25,088 nt of DNA from positions 1-25,088 of the forward strand of contig JANXNO010000473.1 in the NCBI GenBank assembly GCA_025354075.1, in the 5' to 3' direction. The DNA comes from Burkholderiales bacterium (GTDB taxonomy: Bacteria; Pseudomonadota; Gammaproteobacteria; Burkholderiales; Casimicrobiaceae). The notes under the pieces were generated by a model, which saw nothing but the letters and a program-made list of their open reading frames with translations, was not told the origin of the DNA and ran no database searches. The position numbers were made by a program, and so were the translations under genes. Below are positions 8,194 to 15,239 of the stretch, in pieces. Within the stretch, counting starts at the first letter, position 1. Each line of letters starts with the position of its first letter.

Positions 8194-9177
8194 TCAGTTG
8201 TCGAGCTTCGCGCCGGACGCTTTGGCAACTTTTGCCCAACGATCCATCTCAGTGCGTACAAACTTGCCGAACTCGGCGGGAGGCATGCCGCCGGCGTCTG
8301 CCGCTGCGGCCGCCCAGTTCGCCTTGATGGCCGGGTCTTCCAGCGCTTTCGCGACTTCCTTGTACATGCGGTCAACGATTTCAGGTGGCGTCCCTTTGAG
8401 CGCCCAGATGGCGTACCACTGCGACACCTCAATATTGGGGTAACCCTGCTCCGCCATCGTAGGAATCTCGGGATATTGTGGCGATCGCTGCGCGGCCATA
8501 AGCCCCAGCGGTCGAGCCTTGCCAGAACGAATCTGCGCTGCGGTTGCACTCATGCCATCGATCAGTACATCCAGCGACCCGCCGAGAAAGTCCTGCATCG
8601 CCGGACCCATGCCTTTGTACGGGACATGAACGATGTCGATGCCCTGCCCCAGCTTGAAAAGCTCGCCCGTCAAGTGCTGCGAAGTCCCCGATCCAGGCGA
8701 ACCGAAGTTCAGTTTGCCGGGATTGGCTTTGGCGTAGTCGACGAGATCTTTGACAGTTTTTACATTGGGCAACTTGCTGGGTTGCGTCGCAATAACGAAA
8801 GGCATGATCGCCAGCAGCGTCACCGGAACGAAATCCTTCTCGATGTCATAAGACAGCTTTGGATAAATCGATGGCGCGATGGTGTGATGCACGGCACCGA
8901 TCAAAAACGTGTAGCCGTCCGGGGCCGCGCGTGCTGCCACTGCCGCACCGACAGTGCCGCCTGCACCGCCAATGTTTTCTACGATGAACTGATGGCCGGT
9001 CTGCTTCGTTAACTGCGCGGAAAGCGGACGCGCGAAGGTGTCCGTGCCACCACCCGCAGGAAACGGATTGATCAGACGTACTGGTTTTGTCGGCCAGCTT
9101 TGCGAGTAGCTAGCCGAGGCGAAGACGAGGCTTGCGGCCGCGAGCGCTACGGTCAGTATGCGAGACATGGGCTGCAT
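8194..9177 (-). CDS. Bug-family (TctC-like) periplasmic solute receptor
   Basis: This 327-residue protein has a Sec signal peptide (hydrophobic core to about residue 22, then ASYSQS). The mature Bug/TctC fold starts with WPTKPVRLINPFPAGGGTD, with later GAGGTVGA, GSPGSGTSQHL and VPYKGMGPAMQD segments. These are the usual ligand-loop and strand motifs of tripartite tricarboxylate transporter receptors, which bind small organic anions. AGGAGG 5 bases before the ATG is the best ribosome site of the operon, as expected for an abundant receptor. The membrane subunits TctA and TctB are not in the window. Position in the operon suggests sulfoacetate or a related sulfonate as ligand; this is inference. 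Confidence 0.9.
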   Translation of the reverse strand: MQPMSRILTVALAAASLVFASASYSQSWPTKPVRLINPFPAGGGTDTFARPLSAQLTKQTGHQFIVENIGGAGGTVGAAVAARAAPDGYTFLIGAVHHTIAPSIYPKLSYDIEKDFVPVTLLAIMPFVIATQPSKLPNVKTVKDLVDYAKANPGKLNFGSPGSGTSQHLTGELFKLGQGIDIVHVPYKGMGPAMQDFLGGSLDVLIDGMSATAAQIRSGKARPLGLMAAQRSPQYPEIPTMAEQGYPNIEVSQWYAIWALKGTPPEIVDRMYKEVAKALEDPAIKANWAAAAADAGGMPPAEFGKFVRTEMDRWAKVAKASGAKLDN

Positions 9178-9229
9178 AAATACCTCCTATGCATAATCGG
9201 TCGTGCGAATTGTGTTGATCAAAGCGCGC

Positions 9230-9247
9230 TCGCCGGCAAAGCGGCGA
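9230..9247 (-). other. Intercistronic hairpin between xsc and the receptor gene
   Basis: TCGCCG (9230-9235) and CGGCGA (9242-9247) form a perfect 6-bp GC-rich stem with a 6-base loop. GCG/CGC can extend it across a small internal bulge. It lies in the 100-base gap between xsc and the receptor gene. No run of T follows on the minus strand, so it is a poor intrinsic terminator. A role in mRNA processing or in setting different protein levels from one transcript is possible. Confidence 0.35.
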
Positions 9248-9277
9248 AACGCACGGTTAATCAGGATGGTACTTAAA

Positions 9278-11134
9278 TTATTTTTTGATTTCAGTATGTT
9301 TGTACTTACTGAGGAACCGGGTGGGCAGCGCCAAAGCATCGCGGCGGAACGGGTCGCCGAGTTCTTTGGTGACCATAATTTCGAGGATCGTGGTTCTGCC
9401 GCGTTTTTGTGCCTCGCAAGCCTCGGCGAGTGCAGGGCCGACGTCTGCGAGTTGATCAATGCGCAAGCCTTCAGCGCCCATCGCGATGGCGACATTTGCC
9501 CAGTGCGGCTGGTTGTCAAGCGCGACGCCGAGATAGCGGCGGTTGTAGAAATCAACGTGGTTCTTTTTCTCGGCGCCCCACTGGCCGTTGTTGAACACAA
9601 TGGCCGTGACTGGAATATTTTCACGCACGCAGGTTTGCACTTCGTTGAAACTGATGCCCCAAGCGCCGTCCCCAACGTAGGCAATCGCGGGTCGATCAGG
9701 CGCGGCTAATTTCGCGCCGATGATGGTTGGGAACGCGTAACCGCAGTTGCCAAAACTCATTGCCGCAAACATCGAGCGCGGTTCGTTGAAGCGCAGATAA
9801 CTGTTCGACACGGAGCAGATGTTGCCAATATCGGTCGACACCATCGCGCGTGCTGGCATCGCCTTTTCGAGCTCGCGCAGCACTTGCCGTGGATGCATGT
9901 ACTTGGACGCTTTGGCGACCTCAATGGAGTATGCGTCCGTTTCGTGCGTCCAACCGTCGAGTTCTTTTTCCCAGGCTTTGCGTTCTTTAGCCACTGTGGC
10001 GAGACGCGACTCACGGTTGGCTTGGCACGCTAATGACTTGCCTTTGAGTCGTGCGACTAACGCCAGCGCCGCTGCACGCGCATCGCCGCAAATACCAACA
10101 GAGATTTTCTTGACCAATCCGAGCATCTTTGCATCGGCATCGATTTGAATGATCTTGGCGTTTTTTGGCCAGTAATCGATGCCGTGTTGCGGCAGTGTGC
10201 CGAATGGGCCCAGACGTGTTCCGAGCGCCACCACTACGTCCGCTCGGGCGATCAGTTTCATCGCGGCTTTTGAGCCTTGGTAACCCAAGGGGCCGCACCA
10301 TAGACGATGGTTTGCCGGGAAACTGTCGTTGTGCAAATAGCTGTTGCACACCGGCGCATCGAGCAGTTCTGCGAGCTTGATCGCCGCGTCGATGCCGTTG
10401 CCCATGATGACGCCACCACCCGACAAAATGACCGGGAATTTTGCTTTTGACAACAGCTCGGCGGCCTCGTCCAGCGCGCCTTCGCCGCCTGCGCCACGCT
10501 CAATTGTTATCGGCGCGGGAATTTCGTATTCGCCTTCACCGTAGAAAAAATCGCGCGGAATGTTGAGCTGCGTCGGGCCTAGTTCGATATGCGCACGGTC
10601 AAACGCTCGCGCGGTCATTTCTGCCATGCGCGCCTTGTTGTTGACATGCGCCTGAAACTTAGTGATCTTGGAGAAGATCGGTAACTGATCCGTCTCCTGA
10701 AAACCGCCCAGACCCAGCGTCATGGAGCCGGTTTCCGGCGTGATCACCACAACAGGCGAATGCGCCCAGTAAGCGGCGGCCGTTGGCGTCACAAAGTTGG
10801 TGATGCCGGGGCCGTTTTGCCCAATGCACACACCGTGGCGACCGGATACGCGTGAAAAGCCGTCGGCCATGTGCCCGGCTCCCTGCTCGTGCGCGACAGA
10901 GATAAAGCGAATGCCTGCGGTGTCGAACAGATCCAGCGCGTCCATGTAGGCAGAGCCGACGATGCCGAAAATGTCGGTCACGCCCTGTGACACCAGTGTT
11001 TCCACGAACGCCTCCGACGGCGTCATCTTGACTTTGCCTTTGGTGACGCGACGATCAACCTTAGTGATTTGTTTAGCTGCAGTCTTCGCGATTTTTGCGA
11101 TTTCGGTTGTCTTTTTTGACGGCTTGGTTGCCAT
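9278..11134 (-). CDS. xsc: Sulfoacetaldehyde acetyltransferase
   Basis: This 618-residue ThDP enzyme converts sulfoacetaldehyde and phosphate into acetyl phosphate and sulfite. The N-terminal domain has MTPSEAFVETL, FGIVGSAYMDALDLF and HEQGAGHMADG with the cofactor-activating Glu83. IGQNGPGITNFVT and the GGFQE segment follow; these are typical of Xsc as against acetolactate synthase. The C-terminal cofactor motif runs from GDG (488-490) to NN (515-516). GAGAGG lies just before the ATG. The first 36 residues, rich in Lys and Thr, precede the point where Xsc proteins usually start (MTPSEAF, Met37), so either the protein has an extension or translation starts at 11026. It is the first gene of the leftward operon and is divergent from the regulator gene. 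Confidence 0.92.
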   Translation of the reverse strand: MATKPSKKTTEIAKIAKTAAKQITKVDRRVTKGKVKMTPSEAFVETLVSQGVTDIFGIVGSAYMDALDLFDTAGIRFISVAHEQGAGHMADGFSRVSGRHGVCIGQNGPGITNFVTPTAAAYWAHSPVVVITPETGSMTLGLGGFQETDQLPIFSKITKFQAHVNNKARMAEMTARAFDRAHIELGPTQLNIPRDFFYGEGEYEIPAPITIERGAGGEGALDEAAELLSKAKFPVILSGGGVIMGNGIDAAIKLAELLDAPVCNSYLHNDSFPANHRLWCGPLGYQGSKAAMKLIARADVVVALGTRLGPFGTLPQHGIDYWPKNAKIIQIDADAKMLGLVKKISVGICGDARAAALALVARLKGKSLACQANRESRLATVAKERKAWEKELDGWTHETDAYSIEVAKASKYMHPRQVLRELEKAMPARAMVSTDIGNICSVSNSYLRFNEPRSMFAAMSFGNCGYAFPTIIGAKLAAPDRPAIAYVGDGAWGISFNEVQTCVRENIPVTAIVFNNGQWGAEKKNHVDFYNRRYLGVALDNQPHWANVAIAMGAEGLRIDQLADVGPALAEACEAQKRGRTTILEIMVTKELGDPFRRDALALPTRFLSKYKHTEIKK

Positions 11135-11232
11135 GTGAACCTCTCAACTGTTGAAACTGCTGACAAGTGTGCTGGGAATGCGGGCTCGGGGCGTTCTCAA
11201 ATCCAAAAAAACGAATCCCGGTGTTTCATTTT

Positions 11233-11263
11233 TTGCGAGTTGTGGCGAATTGTGCATAATGCA
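11233..11263 (+). promoter_or_regulatory. Candidate promoter and operator for the regulator-pta genes
   Basis: TTGCGA (11233-11238) and CATAAT (11255-11260) are spaced by 16 bases and could be the -35 and -10 boxes of a plus-strand promoter. The -10 lies inside a perfect odd palindrome TGCATAATGCA (11253-11263), 25 bases before the ATG at 11289. That is where an autorepressing IclR-type regulator could bind. I see no clear promoter for the divergent xsc operon in the 154-base gap (11135-11288). Confidence 0.35.
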
Positions 11264-11288
11264 GCTGCGATTAACTTAGGAACATAAG

Positions 11289-12077
11289 ATGACTGGCGAA
11301 CACGAGGACGAGCACAAGGAGGGCCGCGAGGCCGGTTCAGCAGCGCTTCGCTCGCTGACGGTGATGTAGTTTGTGGCGAATAGCGAGCGCTCAGTCAGCC
11401 TCACTGAAATCATGCAGGCGGTGAGCCTGCCAAAACCCACCGTTTTTCGCATTCTGACCACGCTGGAAGAGGCGGGTATCTTGTTACGCGAGCCCGACGC
11501 CAAGCGCTATGTTCCCGGCGAGCGCCTGACCAACCTGGCTGCAAACGTACTGCTGCATTCGCCGCATCGTTCGGCGCGCCGAGCGATTCTGGAAGAGCTA
11601 GTGGAAAAGGTCGGTGAGACCTGCAACTTGACGATTCCCAACGGGCATCATGTGATGTATCTTGATCGCGTCGAGTCGTCGTGGCCACTGCGCATCAATC
11701 TGCATGCGGGCTCCAAGGTGCCACTGTACGCCAGCGCCAGCGGCAAGCTGTTTCTGGCGCACTCCGCCAAACGAATGCGTGACCGTCTTTTGACCAGCGC
11801 ACCGCTCATCGCCCATACGAAAAATACGCTGACGTCTTTGCGCCATCTCGAACTTGAATTTACCAAGGTGCGACGCGGCGGCTTTGCTGTTGATAACGAA
11901 GAGTACCTTGCAGGAATCTGTTGTCTTGCCGTACCCGTGCTGAATGATCAAGAGCGGGTCGTTGCAGCAGTTGCAGTCCACGGCCCGGTATCCCGCATGA
12001 GCGTTGCGCAGGCGATGGAATTCCTGCCGACGCTCAAAGAGGCAGCCGAGCAAATCGGACAAACGCTTGACTGGTAA
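11289..12077 (+). pseudogene. IclR-family transcriptional regulator with an in-frame amber codon
   Basis: The frame from ATG 11289 (TAGGA ribosome site 8 bases upstream) reads MTGEHEDEHK...ALRSLTVM, then TAG at 11367-11369. It then runs on in the same frame to 12077 as an IclR protein with winged-helix segment SLTEIMQAVSLPKPTVFRIL and an effector domain (HVMYLDRVES, ASGKLFLAHS, GFAVDNEEYLAGICCLAVPV). Without the stop it would be 262 residues, the usual family length. The residue expected at codon 27 in the first helix is commonly Q or L, so one C-to-T change from CAG would explain it. GTG at 11373, 3 bases after the stop, could restart translation and give 234 residues that keep the recognition helix but lose the first helix. 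The gene may be broken, reinitiated, or misread in assembly. Confidence 0.75.
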
Positions 12078-12081
12078 CGGC

Positions 12082-13008
12082 ATGGAGCGCGACTATCGAC
12101 TCACGCATCCCAAGCTTTCGGGGTTCATCGAACGAGCGAAGTCGCTGCCTCCCCTAGTCACCGCTGTCGTTTATCCGCATGATGCATTGTCCTTGCGAGC
12201 AGCCATTGAGGCGGCGCTTGCTGGGCTTATTGAGCCGGTTTTCTATGGCTCTGGCGCGCGTATTCGTGCGCTCGCCGCGCAATTGAATGTGTCCTTGCCA
12301 GGGCGTATCGAGGACACTGGGGAATCTGCGGTTGCAGCGGCGCGCCGAGCTGTGAAGGATGCGGCTGACGGTCGAGTTTCAGCATTGATGAAAGGCAATC
12401 TGCATACCGACGAATTGATGGGCGCAGTTGTCGCTCGGGACTCCGGTCTGCGGGCGGAAACCCGCATCACGCACACTTTTGTGTTTGATTTGCCGCGTTA
12501 CCCAAAGCTAATTGCGCTCACTGATGCTGTTATCAATATCTCACCCGATGTGCGCACCAAAGCCGATGCAATCACCAATGCGGTGCGCTTGCTTAACCGG
12601 CTCGGTATTCGCGCGCCCAAGGTGGCGATTTTGGCGGCGGTGGAAACGGTTCACGAAAGAATCCCTGCGACCATCGACGCGCAGGGACTGGTCGCGCTGG
12701 CGCTGAGTGGGCGATTTGGCTGCGCGACGGTCGACGGCCCGTTTGGCTTCGACAATGCCATATCGGCGACCGCTGCTGCGGCCAAGGGCATCGTCTCCGC
12801 AGTAGCCGGAGATCCTGACTTGCTCGTGGCGCCCGATTTGAACTCGGGCAATATGCTTTACAAGAGTTTTGTCTATGTAGGCGGCGGCGAATGTGCCGGA
12901 ATTGTTCAGGGGGCTCGCGTGCCCGTCATCCTGACCAGTCGTGCGGAGTCACAATTTAGCCGCATTGCTTCCTGCGCGCTTGCCAGTATTGCGTCGGCCA
13001 CTGTTTAG
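12082..13008 (+). CDS. pta: Phosphate acetyltransferase (PTA/PTB family)
   Basis: This 308-residue protein of the phosphate acetyl/butyryltransferase family has blocks ALMKGNLHTDELMGAVV, the RITHTF..DLP segment, TDAVINISPD, AILAAVETV and the LDGPLAFDNAIS-like stretch DGPFGFDNAIS. APDLNSGNML and ARVPVILTSRA close the protein. It should convert acetyl phosphate and CoA to acetyl-CoA, consuming the product of Xsc; xsc-pta linkage is common in sulfonate degraders. ATG 12082 lies 4 bases after the regulator stop, so the two are co-transcribed. Longer starts would overlap the regulator gene and are rejected. A butyryltransferase function cannot be excluded by sequence alone. Confidence 0.87.
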   Translation: MERDYRLTHPKLSGFIERAKSLPPLVTAVVYPHDALSLRAAIEAALAGLIEPVFYGSGARIRALAAQLNVSLPGRIEDTGESAVAAARRAVKDAADGRVSALMKGNLHTDELMGAVVARDSGLRAETRITHTFVFDLPRYPKLIALTDAVINISPDVRTKADAITNAVRLLNRLGIRAPKVAILAAVETVHERIPATIDAQGLVALALSGRFGCATVDGPFGFDNAISATAAAAKGIVSAVAGDPDLLVAPDLNSGNMLYKSFVYVGGGECAGIVQGARVPVILTSRAESQFSRIASCALASIASATV

Positions 13009-13019
13009 CGGCGACAGGC

Positions 13020-13034
13020 AAGTTTGCTAAACTT
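13020..13034 (+). promoter_or_regulatory. Palindromic extended -10-like site before the oxidase genes
   Basis: AAGTTT-GCT-AAACTT is a perfect inverted repeat and contains TGCTAAACT, which reads as an extended -10. It lies 50 bases upstream of the DUF2244 gene, at the head of the cytochrome oxidase cluster. No good -35 is visible. It may be a promoter or an operator; the 75-base gap holds nothing else I recognise. Confidence 0.3.
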
Positions 13035-13083
13035 CTCGGGTTTTCCAAGACAATCAAAGCTCAGCTTAGATCGCAATTGCAGT

Positions 13084-13569
13084 ATGGATTCGGTCAACCT
13101 CGCGGTCACTCTTGAGTGGCGAAGGCAATTTTCGACATCACGTCAAGTCCGCATGGCGGTGCTTGGTGCGGTGACGGCGCTTTCGCTATCGTTCGCTACA
13201 TTTCTTTGGTGGTTTGCGGGCGTGTGGATGATCCTGCCGTTTGCTGGCCTTGAAATCGTGTGCGTGGCGATTGCTTTTTGGTGGCTGGAACAGGCTGCTG
13301 ATGATCGCGACCGCATTGAGGTCACCGAGACGCGCGTGAAAGTGGACCGTCATCGTGGACAGCGCGCTCAGTGCTTCGAATTTAATCGCGGTTGGTTGTC
13401 GACAGAACTTAAACGTGATCGTATGGGCGGATCGCGCGGAGTGAGGCTCTTGCAATCGGGCCGTTGTGTGGAGTTACTTGAGTTTCTGCCGGTTTCGGAG
13501 CAGCATCGTGCATTGCGTGATCTGCGTTTGGCGTTGGCGACTCGCCAGTTTGCGTCGAGAATAATTTAG
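13084..13569 (+). CDS. DUF2244 family membrane protein
   Basis: This 161-residue protein has two membrane helices (about residues 22-43 and 47-68) separated by a short turn. The tight hairpin ends in ILPFAGLE, and a soluble C-terminal domain starting with DRDRIEVTETRVKVDRH follows. The hairpin, the LEW opening and the location just upstream of coxB are characteristic of DUF2244 in proteobacteria. Function is unknown; linkage suggests a part in oxidase assembly or membrane integrity. ATG 13084 is preferred; a TTG at 13024 would add 20 residues with no match to the family start. Confidence 0.85.
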   Translation: MDSVNLAVTLEWRRQFSTSRQVRMAVLGAVTALSLSFATFLWWFAGVWMILPFAGLEIVCVAIAFWWLEQAADDRDRIEVTETRVKVDRHRGQRAQCFEFNRGWLSTELKRDRMGGSRGVRLLQSGRCVELLEFLPVSEQHRALRDLRLALATRQFASRII

Positions 13570-13606
13570 GGTGTGGGTTGTGCGAAAAGAAATTGAATTG
13601 AACACG

Positions 13607-15169
13607 ATGACTAGTCATTCATTACGATCAGCGACATCAGTTTTGGCGTCAACCGCCTTAGCGGTGGTCGGGGCGCTGCTGCCGTTGACGGTAGCAGCGG
13701 ATTGGCGCATGAACCTCAAACCCGCGAACTCCGGAATCGCGCAGCAAATGTTTGAGTTGCATACGTTGATTACCGTGGTTTGCGTGGTAATTTTTCTTGG
13801 TGTGTTCGGCGTGATGTTTTATTCACTCTATGCGCACCGAAAGAGCAAAGGGCACAAGGCGGCTCAGTTCCATGAGAGCGCAACAGTTGAAGCGTTATGG
13901 ACCATCATCCCATTTTTTATTTTGCTGGTGATGGCCTTTCCAGCGACCAAGGCCGTACTGGACATGCGCGACTCGTCGGCGCCGGAAATGACCGTCAAAG
14001 TGACTGGCTATCAGTGGAAGTGGGGATACGACTATATCCATGATGGCTTTGGTTACATGTCTACGCTTTCAACCCCGCTGGCACAAATAAAAGGCAGCGA
14101 GCCGCAGGGCGAAAATTACTTGCTTGAGGTGGACAATCCGCTTGTGATCCCCGTTGGTAAAAAAGTTAGGTTGCTCATAACGTCAAATGACGTTATTCAT
14201 TCTTGGTGGGTGCAGGCCCTCGGCGTGAAGCAGGATGCAGTCCCCGGCTTTATTCGTGACGCGTGGTTCCGCGCTGATCGCCCCGGCCTTTACCGCGGCA
14301 ACTGTGCGGAGCTGTGTGGCAAAGAGCACGGATTCATGCCGACAGTTGTGGAGGTGAAGACACAGGCCGATTACGACATCTGGCTGGCAGCCCAGAAAGA
14401 CAAATACGGCGTCGGCAAGGCAACTGCTGCGGTGGTTGCCGTCGACAGCAAGACGTATAGCCGAGAGGATCTCGTTGCCCACGGCAAAACTGTTTATGAG
14501 GGTGCAGGCGGTTGCCAGGGATGCCACCAGCCTACCGGAAAGGGCGTTGCCGGGCAATTCCCCGCGCTCGACGGCTCCAAGGTTGTCAATGGCCCAACGG
14601 CGGATCAGGTTGCGCTTTTGCTGAATGGCAAGGCGGGTACGGCGATGGCGTCGTTCAAGCATCTGAGTGACAAGGATTTGGCTGGGGTCATGGCATACAC
14701 CCGAAGCAGCTGGTCGAACAAGGCTACGGAGTTCGTTCAGCCGATAGACTTTGCCAAGGCGCGAAATGGCGGTACGTTGCCCGCAGGTTCCGTTGTCGCC
14801 GGTGCAAGCGCGCCTGCAGCGGCTCCTACGGCTGCAAGCGCGGACGTCGCGCCCCTTCTTCCTGCAAAGCTGTATTTTGCGGTCGGCAAGATGGAGTTGC
14901 CGACCGACGCCAAGCCATCAATTGATGCTGCGCTTGCTTTCCTGAAAGGCAAAGGCAGCGGAAAAATCGATATTACAGGCTACACAGATCAAACCGGCGA
15001 CCGCGTGGCCAACCTTGAGCTGGCGAAAGAGCGAGCGAAAAGTGTGCGTGCGGCGCTCGAAGCAGCCGGCGTTAAACGCGATCAGATCAACATGAAAGCA
15101 CCGGCCGAAATCACCGGGGCCAGTGACAACAAAGAAGCGCGTCGAGTCGAAATCAACGCAGGCGCGTAA
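13607..15169 (+). CDS. coxB: Cytochrome c oxidase subunit II fused to cytochrome c and OmpA-like domains
   Basis: This 520-residue protein has a signal peptide and then two membrane helices. The periplasmic CuA domain has ligands His198, Cys233, Glu235, Cys237, His241 and Met244, in the pattern CAELCGKEHGFM, plus the aromatic GYQWKWGYDY electron-entry segment. A class I cytochrome c domain follows with heme motif CQGCH (303-307). After an Ala/Pro linker comes an OmpA-like peptidoglycan-binding domain from about residue 418 (ITGYTDQTGD, LAKERAKSV, NKEARRVEI). It carries electrons from soluble cytochrome c to CuA and may be tethered to the cell wall. ATG 13607 is preferred to GTG 13571 because it gives a compact signal peptide; neither has a strong ribosome site. 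Confidence 0.92.
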   Translation: MTSHSLRSATSVLASTALAVVGALLPLTVAADWRMNLKPANSGIAQQMFELHTLITVVCVVIFLGVFGVMFYSLYAHRKSKGHKAAQFHESATVEALWTIIPFFILLVMAFPATKAVLDMRDSSAPEMTVKVTGYQWKWGYDYIHDGFGYMSTLSTPLAQIKGSEPQGENYLLEVDNPLVIPVGKKVRLLITSNDVIHSWWVQALGVKQDAVPGFIRDAWFRADRPGLYRGNCAELCGKEHGFMPTVVEVKTQADYDIWLAAQKDKYGVGKATAAVVAVDSKTYSREDLVAHGKTVYEGAGGCQGCHQPTGKGVAGQFPALDGSKVVNGPTADQVALLLNGKAGTAMASFKHLSDKDLAGVMAYTRSSWSNKATEFVQPIDFAKARNGGTLPAGSVVAGASAPAAAPTAASADVAPLLPAKLYFAVGKMELPTDAKPSIDAALAFLKGKGSGKIDITGYTDQTGDRVANLELAKERAKSVRAALEAAGVKRDQINMKAPAEITGASDNKEARRVEINAGA

Positions 15170-15239
15170 GTTGTCTCGCGTTGCACGCAGCTTAGTTAGT
15201 ACCGAATTAGTCAGTAGCGATATTCAGGAGCAGTAGATC

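Noticed and set aside
7933..9012. Long plus-strand frame (359 codons) opposite the receptor gene and sauS
   Set aside because: It lies antisense to two well-supported genes, its product is Arg/His-rich with no domain pattern, and such frames are a by-product of GC-biased codons.
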